42,850 bases of DNA from Gemmatimonadota bacterium (GTDB taxonomy: Bacteria > JAAXHH01). Every line of letters begins with the position of its first letter. Within the stretch, counting starts at the first letter, position 1. The notes beneath the pieces are model-generated. The model ran no database searches, had not been told where the DNA came from, and saw only the letters and a program-made list of their open reading frames with translations. The position numbers and the translations under genes were made by a program. Below, piece by piece: positions 32,578-41,297 of the stretch. The stretch lies in the NCBI GenBank assembly GCA_026706345.1, contig JAPOYX010000109.1:1-42850 (forward strand), given 5' to 3'.

Positions 32578-35022
32578 CTACTCGGCCCGCAAAGACTCCA
32601 CCGGATTGGCCGTGGAGGCCCGGACGGCCTGGTAACTAACGGTCAGGAGGGCGATCGCCATGGCGAGAATGCCAGCCAGAATGAAGGTTGCCCAACCCAG
32701 GTCGACGCGGTAGGCGAAGTTGTCCAGCCATCTGTTCATTACCAGGTAGGCGGCCGGCCAGGCGAAAACGTTGGCCACGATCACGAGACGGACGTATTCG
32801 TTGGACAGCAGGCGAAACAGGTTCGGAATGGAGGCGCCCAGGACCTTGCGGACCCCGATTTCCTTCGTGCGCCGTTCCGCGGTGAAGGAGGAGAGGCCGA
32901 CGAGACCGAGGCAGGCGATGAGCACGGCCAGGGCGGCAAAGCTTACGAATATCCTGCCGAAGCGCTGTTCGGCCTCATACAAGCGCCCGAAGATGTCTTC
33001 CACGAAGAAATACTCGAAGGCAAACTCCGGGTTTACTTCCTGCCATACGTCTTCGATCACTGCAAGGCCTTCAGACAGGGATTCCGACTTGATCTTGATG
33101 ACGACGTGACCACCCTGGTAGTCGGCGAACATGACCAACGGTCCTATAGGTTGGTGCAAAGACGTGTAGTGAAAGTCCTTCACAACGCCGACGATCCTGC
33201 GCAGTTGCTTTTCTTCCTCTTCCCACCCCTGCCGCAGTTCCCGCACCCAGTTCACTTCCTTGCCCAGGGCTTCATCCGGTGAATCGTATCCCAGCCTGCT
33301 TACGGCCGCTTCGTTCAATATCGCAGCGCCCCCCGCCGTCTGCCATCCCCAGTCGCTGACGAAGGAGGGGTCGAAGTACCTGCCCGTGACGAGCTCAATG
33401 CCCAACGTCTCCACAAAGTCTTCATCCGTCCAGGCCTGGCTCATATCGATTTTCTCGAATTCGCTTTCGCCCGTCCGCTGCAACGTGATGGGTATCACGG
33501 CGTTCTTGTGACCGGGAAGGATGTACGTGGAGGTAGCGTTAGTAATGTACGGACTTTCCTTCACGCGTTGCTTGTAAATCCTCGCCGTTTCCTGGACCGG
33601 GTCGAAAGTCAGGGGGACGGCCACGACCATGTCCGTGTTCAACCCCATGTTTCTCTTGCGGATGAAATCCATCTGGCTGTAAACCACACCGGTACATAGG
33701 TTCAGTTCTGGCGAAGGGACGAACTGGCTTACGACCAGCACCCGGCGCATACCGGCCGTGCCGGAACCGGATGCGAGCGTTCCCTTGAGCGTCTCGATCG
33801 GCGCCAGTCCAGCCAGGTAAAACGCGGGATAGCTGCCCGACACGCACCCGACTACGACACCGATGGCCACCGCGGCGCCCAGGGCGAACAAGACGGTCCC
33901 CGAATCCAGGAACATGGTCTTGCCCGTAAGCAGATTGAACCACGGCAGACTGATCCACGCCAGAAGCAAAGCGAGGCACACGGCCATTCCGCTCATCAGC
34001 AATGATTCGACGAGGAACTGCCGCGCCATCTGGATGCGGACCGCGCCGAATACCTTTCGGAGGCCGATTTCCCTGGCCCTGCCCGCGGATCGGGCGGTCG
34101 CCAGGTTCATGAAGTTGATGCAGGCGATGACGATGATGAATACCGCGATAGCGGTGAAAAGATAAATGTATCTGATATCGCTGTTGGGCGTCAGTTCCCG
34201 TTCCAGGCGCGAATGAAGATGGATATCCGTTACAGGCTGCAGCCTGTATGTGAGTGAGGCTTCGCCGCTTTCGTAGCGGTTTCCGAGGTGTTTTTCCACG
34301 AAAGCGGGCAGCTTGGCTTCCAGCTCCGCCGGGTCGCTTCCTTCCCGGAGCACGATGTAACTGTGGGCCGTGCGCCAGCCCCACTCGTCGACCTTGTTGT
34401 AGGAGTAGGCTTCCTGGATCTTGAAGGACGCGAGTATGTCGAACCCGAGGTGGGTATTGGAGGGCAGGTCCGGCATAATGCCGGTCACTTCGAGGTGAAA
34501 AGTCCCTTCGGAGTCCAGGATCTTCCCCATGGGGTTCTCATCGCCGAAGTATTTTCTGGCAATGGACTCGGACAGCACGATCTTGTCGTTTCCGGTCAGC
34601 GCCGTCCTGGGATTGCCCGTCAGCAGGGGGACCTGGAACACGTCGAAAACCGTCGTGTCGGCCAGGTAGAAATTCCGTTCGTAGAACCCCTTGTCTCCGT
34701 ACTTGACCATCCAGGCGTTACCGGGCGGGACGAGGCGAACCATATCCTCGATTTCCGGGAAATCCTGGCGCATGTACCAGACCGTGGGTATCAGGACATC
34801 GGCGGTACGAACGACCTCGCCTCCCTGCCTTTGTTCGGCCGTTACGCGGTATGTTCGGTCCGCGCGGTCGTAATAACGGTCATAACTCAGCTCGTCCCGG
34901 ATGTAGAGCAGGATGAGCAGGCAGCACGCGATCCCGAGCGCCAGGCTCATGACATTGATGAACGAATAGCCCTTCTGGCGGTTCAGGTGGCGGATTGCCA
35001 CGGTAATGTAGTTTCGAAACAC
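32578..35022 (-). CDS. MacB/FtsX-type ABC permease, paralogue 3 (first gene of array)
   Basis: An 814-residue permease, first in transcription order of the three. I start it at the GTG at 35022 (VFRNYITVAIRHLNRQKGY), which aligns with the ATG starts of the other two and has GAGGG 5 bases upstream. An ATG 27 codons earlier lacks support. Domain order is as in its paralogues. One oddity: the helix that reads QFVISIALIICTGV in the other two copies reads QFVPSPELNLCTGV here, with two prolines, a Glu and an Asn in a membrane segment. The final block GLSSFTAERRTKEIGVRKVL is intact. Possible function is as for the other copies. Confidence 0.9.
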   Translation of the reverse strand: MFRNYITVAIRHLNRQKGYSFINVMSLALGIACCLLILLYIRDELSYDRYYDRADRTYRVTAEQRQGGEVVRTADVLIPTVWYMRQDFPEIEDMVRLVPPGNAWMVKYGDKGFYERNFYLADTTVFDVFQVPLLTGNPRTALTGNDKIVLSESIARKYFGDENPMGKILDSEGTFHLEVTGIMPDLPSNTHLGFDILASFKIQEAYSYNKVDEWGWRTAHSYIVLREGSDPAELEAKLPAFVEKHLGNRYESGEASLTYRLQPVTDIHLHSRLERELTPNSDIRYIYLFTAIAVFIIVIACINFMNLATARSAGRAREIGLRKVFGAVRIQMARQFLVESLLMSGMAVCLALLLAWISLPWFNLLTGKTMFLDSGTVLFALGAAVAIGVVVGCVSGSYPAFYLAGLAPIETLKGTLASGSGTAGMRRVLVVSQFVPSPELNLCTGVVYSQMDFIRKRNMGLNTDMVVAVPLTFDPVQETARIYKQRVKESPYITNATSTYILPGHKNAVIPITLQRTGESEFEKIDMSQAWTDEDFVETLGIELVTGRYFDPSFVSDWGWQTAGGAAILNEAAVSRLGYDSPDEALGKEVNWVRELRQGWEEEEKQLRRIVGVVKDFHYTSLHQPIGPLVMFADYQGGHVVIKIKSESLSEGLAVIEDVWQEVNPEFAFEYFFVEDIFGRLYEAEQRFGRIFVSFAALAVLIACLGLVGLSSFTAERRTKEIGVRKVLGASIPNLFRLLSNEYVRLVIVANVFAWPAAYLVMNRWLDNFAYRVDLGWATFILAGILAMAIALLTVSYQAVRASTANPVESLRAE

Positions 35023-35162
35023 AGCGCCCTCTAAGTCGATATGCCTGTCAGGGATGCCAGGTTGGTCTACCAGTCTTATGAAGACCGCATAAGACGGCCC
35101 CATATTCCACCGTCAGGGATGCACCGGCCCTTGATTCAATATCATTCGTGGCAATACTTCTG

Positions 35163-35168
35163 TATAAT
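35163..35168 (+). promoter_or_regulatory. TATAAT box in the permease/rarA divergent region
   Basis: A perfect TATAAT on the plus strand, 150 bases before rarA, with no clear -35 at 17 bases. The surrounding 296-base gap (35023-35318) is AT-rich and also has the palindrome TAAGTTTACTTA (35203-35214). I see no gene in it. Confidence 0.3.
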
Positions 35169-35318
35169 ACTCCATTAACATGGATTTCACCCGTATATTC
35201 TGTAAGTTTACTTAAAGAAACCCTGTGGGTACTCATTTACGAAAGTATCACGGTTAAGCGCTGATTTTCGTGGATCGGGAAGCCCGTACGTGACTTTATC
35301 GAAACAATTTCTGAAACC

Positions 35319-36653
35319 ATGACCGATCTCTTCTCCGACCAGGCCGAAAAGCAACTTCAGCGGGAAGCGCCGCTCGCGGCCCGCATGCGGCCGGATTCGC
35401 TGGAGGGCTTCCTCGGACAGCAGGGGCTGGTCGGCCAGGGACGTCTGTTGAACGAGTCCATCGAGCGGGACAGCCCATTCTCGATGATCCTGTGGGGGCC
35501 GCCGGGTTCCGGCAAGACCACCCTCGCCTTCATCATCGCCCGATCGACGGATTCCCACTTCGTCGCGTTGAGCGCCGTGAGCGCCGGCGTGAGGGACCTG
35601 CACAGGGCCACCTCCGAGGCCCGCGACCGGCTGGGCATGCACGGCAAGCGGACTATCTTGTTCATCGACGAGATCCATCGCTTCAACAAGCTGCAGCAGG
35701 ACGCCGTCCTGCCGACCGTGGAGAACGGCACGCTGACCCTTATCGGCGCCACCACGGAGAACCCCTCTTTCGAGGTCAACAACGCCCTGCTTTCCCGCTG
35801 CCGGGTGCTGCGCCTGGAGCCGCTGCCTGAGGAGGACCTGCAAAGGATCGTTCGTAACGCGCTGGAGGACGACGAGCGCGGCCTGGGCGGGCGGAACATC
35901 GAGATGGACGAAGAGGCAGTCGCACACCTGGCTTCCGTGGCCGGGGGCGACGCGCGAATAGCCCTGAACACGCTCGAAGTGGCCGCCATGACCACGCCGC
36001 GCGACGACGGGACCCGGATCCGGCTGACCGTGAAGGAGATCGACGAAGCCCTGCAGCACCGGTCGCCGCAGTACGACAAGGGCGGGGACTGGCACTTCGA
36101 CGCCATTTCCGCCCTGCACAAGAGTGTGCGGGACTCCGATCCGGACGGCGCGCTCTACTGGCTGGCCCGGATGCTCATCGCCGGCGACGATCCCCTCTAC
36201 ATCGCGCGCCGTATCATTCGCATGTCGGTGGAGGACATCGGACTGGCCGACCCCTTCGCCCTGACCCTGTCCACCTCCGCCCAGCAGGCCGTCCATTTCG
36301 TGGGTCAGCCCGAAGGCGACCTGATGCTCGCCCACGCGGTGGTTTACCTCGCCACCGCCCCCAAGAGCAACGCGGTCTACGCGGCCTTCTCGAAGGCGCG
36401 GCAGGACGCGGAGCAGACGAGCGACGAGCCGGTGCCAATGCATCTGCGCAACGCGCCGACCCGCCTGATGAAGGAAATGGACCACGGCAAGGGATACCGG
36501 TACGCCCACGACTACGACGGGGCGGCCGTGGACCAGGAGCACCTGCCCGATTCCCTCAAGGGGCGGCGCTACTACGAACCCACAGACCGGGGCCGGGAAG
36601 AGAAGATCCGTACCTGGATGGAGAAGATGCGGAAGATCAGGGAACGGGGCTGA
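35319..36653 (+). CDS. rarA: Replication-associated recombination protein A (RarA/MgsA AAA+ ATPase)
   Basis: A 444-residue AAA+ ATPase related to clamp loaders that acts at stalled replication forks. The Walker A is GPPGSGKT (residues 60-67), Walker B is ILFIDEIHRFN (DEIH 117-120), and sensor 1 is LTLIGATTENPSFEVN with the arginine finger in LLSRCRV. The C-terminal MgsA domain has GGDWHFDAISALHKSVRDSDPDGA (read in parts), ALYWLARMLIAGDDP and IARRIIRMSVEDIGLADP, then VPMHLRNAPTRLMKEM. The length is normal. No strong Shine-Dalgarno precedes the ATG at 35319. It is divergent from the permease array. Confidence 0.97.
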   Translation: MTDLFSDQAEKQLQREAPLAARMRPDSLEGFLGQQGLVGQGRLLNESIERDSPFSMILWGPPGSGKTTLAFIIARSTDSHFVALSAVSAGVRDLHRATSEARDRLGMHGKRTILFIDEIHRFNKLQQDAVLPTVENGTLTLIGATTENPSFEVNNALLSRCRVLRLEPLPEEDLQRIVRNALEDDERGLGGRNIEMDEEAVAHLASVAGGDARIALNTLEVAAMTTPRDDGTRIRLTVKEIDEALQHRSPQYDKGGDWHFDAISALHKSVRDSDPDGALYWLARMLIAGDDPLYIARRIIRMSVEDIGLADPFALTLSTSAQQAVHFVGQPEGDLMLAHAVVYLATAPKSNAVYAAFSKARQDAEQTSDEPVPMHLRNAPTRLMKEMDHGKGYRYAHDYDGAAVDQEHLPDSLKGRRYYEPTDRGREEKIRTWMEKMRKIRERG

Positions 36654-36773
36654 TTGGATTGCGCGCAGTGGGACCACACCCGGAATCCGCGCGACCGGTA
36701 GAACATCTTTTACGTGATCTCCTTGAGAACTGGTCGGGATGCCCAGGCCCTCGCGCGACCGGTACTACCTCTG

Positions 36774-37349
36774 TCACGCGGTCGCCTTGCGGTAGCAGAA
36801 GTCGAAGAGCAGTTCCCACTCGCGCTGCTGGATGCCGCGGCAGAGATCGCCGGCCGGGACGCCACCCACGTTGGCGCCCTCGCACAGGTCGATGAAGGCG
36901 AAGGGATCCCAGGAGGACTGAGACATCAGGTACGCGGCCTCTTCCGGCAGCTTGTCCGTACCTGACGCGATGGTCGCCGCCTCATCCCTCAGTTCGGGAT
37001 AGATGTCGTGGTCGCCGACGCGGCCGAACCAGTATTTCCCGTTGGGATAATCCGGTTCGCGGCGGTGCATGATGCCGTGCCAGAAGCTGCCCGTGGGCGT
37101 GGTGATCTGCTGGCTGAGGGTGTGCGAGGTGACCAGGAAATCGTGGTACAGCCACAGGCCGGACCGGCATCCCTCGGCCATCATCCGGTCGCTGATGCTG
37201 TTGGGCGCGAAGGCCTCGTCCAGGTCCAGGGCCTCCAGGCCGGCCTTCGCCGAACTGTTTTCCTCGCCCGGGTCCAGCGGCATGATGCGGGGCGTCTTGA
37301 GCAGTTCCGCGAACACGGGTCCGTATGCGGCAGGGTCGAAGGAAGACAT
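36774..37349 (-). CDS. Conserved protein of unknown function (191 aa)
   Basis: A 191-residue soluble protein. Its most striking part is SFWHGIMHRREPDYPNGKYW followed by FGRVGDHDIYPEL, which I recognise as a conserved block of uncharacterised proteins in several environmental bacteria. Other features are SGLWLYHDFLVTSHTLSQQI and a C-terminal DPFAFIDLCEGAN ... QREWELLFDFCYRKA. His, Arg and Glu residues in the central block could form an active or metal site, which is inference. It is convergent with rarA. The 120-base gap between them contains two copies of CGCGCGACCGGTA (36688-36700, 36753-36765). Confidence 0.75.
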   Translation of the reverse strand: MSSFDPAAYGPVFAELLKTPRIMPLDPGEENSSAKAGLEALDLDEAFAPNSISDRMMAEGCRSGLWLYHDFLVTSHTLSQQITTPTGSFWHGIMHRREPDYPNGKYWFGRVGDHDIYPELRDEAATIASGTDKLPEEAAYLMSQSSWDPFAFIDLCEGANVGGVPAGDLCRGIQQREWELLFDFCYRKATA

Positions 37350-37482
37350 AGTCGATCCTTTCGTGATTCCGGTTGTCTCTTGGTCGAAGTGCCGGGGTGT
37401 AACCGGGTAACGCCGTCTGGCTTAGCCGCAGGAGACCTTATAGCATCGCGGCCATAGCGGCTCCAGCGCAGTCAGGACTACC

Positions 37483-38331
37483 TCACGGCGTCTCGGTGGC
37501 TGCCGCTTTACGCTTCTTCAGCACCTCGTTCATGCTGCCTGTGCGGTAACCTTCCAGGTCCAGCGTGACGTAGTCGTAGCCGATTTCCTTGAGATACGCC
37601 GCAATCTCGCCATGGTGTTCGATGGCCTTCCCCAGGTCGGCGGGCTCCGTCTCGATACGGGCCATGTTCTTGTGGTGGCGCACCCGGAACTGCCTGAGAC
37701 CCAGGCCGCGGATGAACGCTTCGGCCCGGCCGACCTGCTTGAGGGCTTCGATGGAAATGGGATCGCCGTAGGGAAAACGCGACGACAGGCAGGCCAGGGA
37801 CGGCTTGTCCGCCGTGGGCAGGCCAAGACGCTCGGACAATGCGCGCACGTCGGCCTTTGAGAACCCGGCGTCCTTCAAAGGACTGCGCACGCCGTGTTCC
37901 CGGATCGCCAGCATGCCCGGACGGAAGTCGCTGATGTCGTCCACGATGCTGCCTTCGCAGATGAAGGCCGCGCCTTCTTCCCGGGCGATCTCCTTCAGGC
38001 GGCTGTAGAGTTCATCGCGACAGAAATAGCACCTGCGCGGGTTGTTCTGCATGTACTCCGCGTTGTGGACTTCCTCCGTGTCCACGTAGCGGTGGCGGGC
38101 GCCCATCCACCCGGCCAGTTCGGCGGCTTCGTTCTTCTCCTCTTCCGGCAGCGATTCGGACACGCCGGTTACGCCCAGTGCGCGGTCTTCCAGCACGTCG
38201 GAGGCTACCTTGAGCAGCAGCGTGCTGTCCACACCGGCGGAGAAGGCCACCAGGACGCTGCCCATGGCGCGCAGGTCTTCTCGGAGCGACTGGTACTTTT
38301 CGTCCAGGGTGGATGATTCGTTCCTGTTCAC
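37483..38331 (-). CDS. larE: LarE-type ATP-dependent sulfur transferase
   Basis: A 282-residue PP-loop ATP pyrophosphatase of the LarE family. LarE adds sulfur to the pyridinium cofactor of the nickel-pincer nucleotide used by lactate racemase. The PP-loop is VAFSAGVDSTLLLKVA (about residues 28-43). ALGVTGVSESLPEEE, NNPRRCYFCRDELYSRLK (C101, C104) and SLACLSSRFPYG (C181) are family blocks. C181 corresponds to the sacrificial Cys176 of Lactobacillus plantarum LarE. The additional C101-x-x-C104 pair recalls the three-Cys iron-sulfur LarE type. No larB or larC is in the window, so the client enzyme is unknown. It is transcribed away from trpS. Confidence 0.93.
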   Translation of the reverse strand: MNRNESSTLDEKYQSLREDLRAMGSVLVAFSAGVDSTLLLKVASDVLEDRALGVTGVSESLPEEEKNEAAELAGWMGARHRYVDTEEVHNAEYMQNNPRRCYFCRDELYSRLKEIAREEGAAFICEGSIVDDISDFRPGMLAIREHGVRSPLKDAGFSKADVRALSERLGLPTADKPSLACLSSRFPYGDPISIEALKQVGRAEAFIRGLGLRQFRVRHHKNMARIETEPADLGKAIEHHGEIAAYLKEIGYDYVTLDLEGYRTGSMNEVLKKRKAAATETP

Positions 38332-38648
38332 GTCCCGCTCCCTGATTGAACCCCGTTACACAGGTGGCAAAAGACCGCTGTCGATATCGGCGGATTCGCC
38401 ATTCCGGCTTACCTTCGGAAGCGGCCCGCCGCCATGATTTCGCTTGACAGAACGGGCGTTCCGCCGCTTTTTAACACGTCTGTTTCAGGTTGAAACAAGA
38501 TACGCTGCGCCCGGTATCATGACAACGGTTTTTTGCAGCGAATCGCCGTGAATGAAGGGTTCTGGAGGTCCTTGAAAGTTCGTAAAGGAGCAAGATCCGT
38601 CATGATCGTTGATGGGCCCTCGAGGTCCACGAAGGAGCAAGATCCGTC
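38332..38648. other. Divergent intergenic region between larE and trpS
   Basis: This 317-base gap holds a TTGACA (38444-38449) without a good -10, a perfect inverted repeat TGTTTCA-GGT-TGAAACA (38481-38497), a TATCAT box (38515-38520) with TTGAAA 19 bases upstream, and the duplicated ribosome-binding segment and mini-ORF just before trpS. I see no RNA gene and no T-box-type structure. Confidence 0.5.
38481..38520 (+). promoter_or_regulatory. Possible trpS promoter with a 7-bp inverted repeat
   Basis: TTGAAA (38490-38495) and TATCAT (38515-38520) form a weakly spaced promoter (19 bases). A perfect inverted repeat, TGTTTCA / TGAAACA with a three-base spacer (38481-38497), covers the -35 region and could be an operator. 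Confidence 0.33.

Positions 38649-38652
<4 letters not shown>
38585..38652 (+). repeat. Duplicated ribosome-binding and start region before trpS
   Basis: A 21-base segment beginning AAGGAGCAAGATCC and ending in ATGA occurs at 38585-38605 and 38632-38652, period 47. Each copy has AAGGAG and an ATG. The second copy is the trpS start. Confidence 0.85.
38602..38652 (+). CDS. Leader mini-ORF overlapping the trpS start (16 codons)
   Basis: From the first duplicated ATG at 38602 a frame of 16 codons (MIVDGPSRSTKEQDPS) runs to a TGA at 38650-38652. This TGA overlaps the trpS ATG (38649-38651) as ATGA. It has its own AAGGAG, so ribosomes could load on it and hand over to trpS. It contains no Trp codon, so it is not a classical attenuator peptide. 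It may simply be a by-product of the duplication. Confidence 0.35.
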
Positions 38653-39797
<1,145 letters not shown>

Positions 39798-39940
39798 CGG
39801 AGAAGACACGCGAAGACACCATGTTTCTACACAGGATGGAACCCCCGGGCATTCCCTGCGTTTATAACAACGTGTTACAATCTCCTCAACGGAATCGTCC
39901 GGTACACCACGCAGGAGCGCGGTACTTCTGACGGAATCCC

Positions 39941-39985
39941 GCGCCGGTTCGTTCCGCGCCGGTTCGTTCCGCGCCGGTTCGTTCC
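39941..39985 (+). repeat. Three perfect 15-bp tandem repeats
   Basis: GCGCCGGTTCGTTCC is repeated three times head to tail at 39941-39955, 39956-39970 and 39971-39985, within the 243-base gap between trpS and the tonB-like gene. The gap also holds TAACA-ACG-TGTTA (39865-39877). I find no gene or convincing terminator in it. Confidence 0.9.
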
Positions 39986-40040
39986 GCGCACCCGCACGCG
40001 GATCGGACGCCCGCTTGTAATCCTATCCTAAGAATCATGC

Positions 40041-41180
40041 ATGGATATTTACTCGAAAGACTACACCCACCATTCCCGGCTCCTGGGACGGACCGTATCC
40101 TTTCGCCGCAACACGGCCAAGTACCTGCTGATCGCCTTCGCAGTCGCCGGACTGCTCCACGGTCTCTCCCTGCTGGCCCTCCTGTCCACGGGCATGCTCG
40201 AAGACAAGGACATGATCGAGCTCACCCTCGCGCCCTACGAGCGCCTGGAACAGCTCGAACAGGCCTACATGGAGATGCAGAATCCGCCGACTCTGGTCGA
40301 CGTGCCGGAAGAAGCCCGCGTGGAGGAGCCGCCGGACGATCCAGACGCCGACGTGGCGGACAAGAATTCCATCGCGCGAGACCTGCTGGAGGACACGGAG
40401 TTGCCCGAAGGACCGGCTTATTCCGAAGGCGACCTGGAGATCAGGACGATGGAGGATGCGGACGAAGAGGAAGAACAGCAGCACGATCCCTTTGCCGGCG
40501 GCGTCCCGCTCACGCCCCGGGAGGGCGGCATCGAGAATTTCGAGGAGTTGGAAGACCCGCCGCTGTGGACCTCGGACCTGATCATCCGGCCCGAGTTCCG
40601 AGGCAGCGGCGGACGGGAAGGCCGCGGTGAAGGTGGGACGGAAGGATCCGAAGTCGCCTCGGCGCCGCGTCCTACCGGTCCGGAAGCCCCGGTTTTCATC
40701 CCCCAGGACGACATGAACGAACTGGCGCAAATGGCCCGCGAACCCGCGTACGAACGACACAGGCGGTTCGGATTCGGCTTCGGAAACACCGGGCCGAGGG
40801 TACCCCGGACGAACAACCGCCACACCTCGGTCAAGGACTACGGCGATTTCTCGCTCAGCACCTATGCCTGGGACTACGCGCCCTACCTGTACATCCTCCG
40901 CGAACGGGTCCGGCGGCGCTGGTTCGCACCGGAAGCATTCAATCTCGGCCTGGTGAGCGGGCGGGTCATCATACGCTTCAAGATCATGCCCGACGGCGCC
41001 CTGCGCGACCTTGAGGTCTTATCTTACAGAGACAATGATATCCCCTACCAATCCCTCGTCGCGTCGAGCCGCAACGCCATCGAATCCTCCAGCCCCTTCC
41101 CGCCGCTTCCCGCGGATTTCCTTCATCCCTATCTGGAAATCACCGGCACCTTCTACTACCAGATCCTCCGTGCGAGGTAA
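40041..41180 (+). CDS. TonB-family energy transducer-like protein
   Basis: A 379-residue protein with the TonB/TolA layout: a short cytosolic N-terminus, a single membrane helix (about residues 26-50, YLLIAFAVAGLLHGLSLLAL), a long acidic and Pro-containing periplasmic linker (residues 60-260), and a C-terminal TonB-like domain (about 290-379). The last has YLYILRERVRRRWFAPE, GRVIIRFKIMPDGALRDLEVL and NAIESSSPFPPLP. It would link inner-membrane ExbBD energy to outer-membrane receptors. No exbB/exbD or receptor is in the window. The linker is richer in Asp/Glu and poorer in Pro/Lys than classical TonB. No Shine-Dalgarno is clear before the ATG at 40041. Confidence 0.82.
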   Translation: MDIYSKDYTHHSRLLGRTVSFRRNTAKYLLIAFAVAGLLHGLSLLALLSTGMLEDKDMIELTLAPYERLEQLEQAYMEMQNPPTLVDVPEEARVEEPPDDPDADVADKNSIARDLLEDTELPEGPAYSEGDLEIRTMEDADEEEEQQHDPFAGGVPLTPREGGIENFEELEDPPLWTSDLIIRPEFRGSGGREGRGEGGTEGSEVASAPRPTGPEAPVFIPQDDMNELAQMAREPAYERHRRFGFGFGNTGPRVPRTNNRHTSVKDYGDFSLSTYAWDYAPYLYILRERVRRRWFAPEAFNLGLVSGRVIIRFKIMPDGALRDLEVLSYRDNDIPYQSLVASSRNAIESSSPFPPLPADFLHPYLEITGTFYYQILRAR

Positions 41181-41241
41181 AGGGCGTGGGGATTGTCGAA
41201 TGTGCTCGCTTCTCCGGAGCGTAGGCCTGTGAGAGCGCAAA

Positions 41242-41297
41242 CGAGGTAACCGTTGAAAGCGCAAATCGTGCGAGGTAACCGTTGAAAGCGCAAATCG
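41242..41297 (+). repeat. 29-bp tandem duplication spanning ribosome-binding site and start
   Basis: A 29-base unit (41242-41270) is followed directly by a second copy (27 of the next bases identical, 41271-41297). Each contains CGAGGTAACCG and TTG. A more diverged partial copy precedes them at 41229-41241. The second copy gives the channel start. Confidence 0.85.
41253..41285 (+). CDS. Mini-ORF overlapping the channel start (10 codons)
   Basis: TTG at 41253 opens a 10-codon frame (MKAQIVRGNR) ending at TGA 41283-41285, which overlaps the TTG start of the channel (41282-41284). It arises from the 29-base duplication. It could couple initiation or be a neutral by-product. Confidence 0.3.
   Translation: MKAQIVRGNR

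Noticed and set aside
35208-36677. 489-codon minus-strand frame opposite rarA
   Set aside because: Shadow of a high-GC gene, rich in Gly/Val/His/Arg with no domain; rarA is clear on the other strand.
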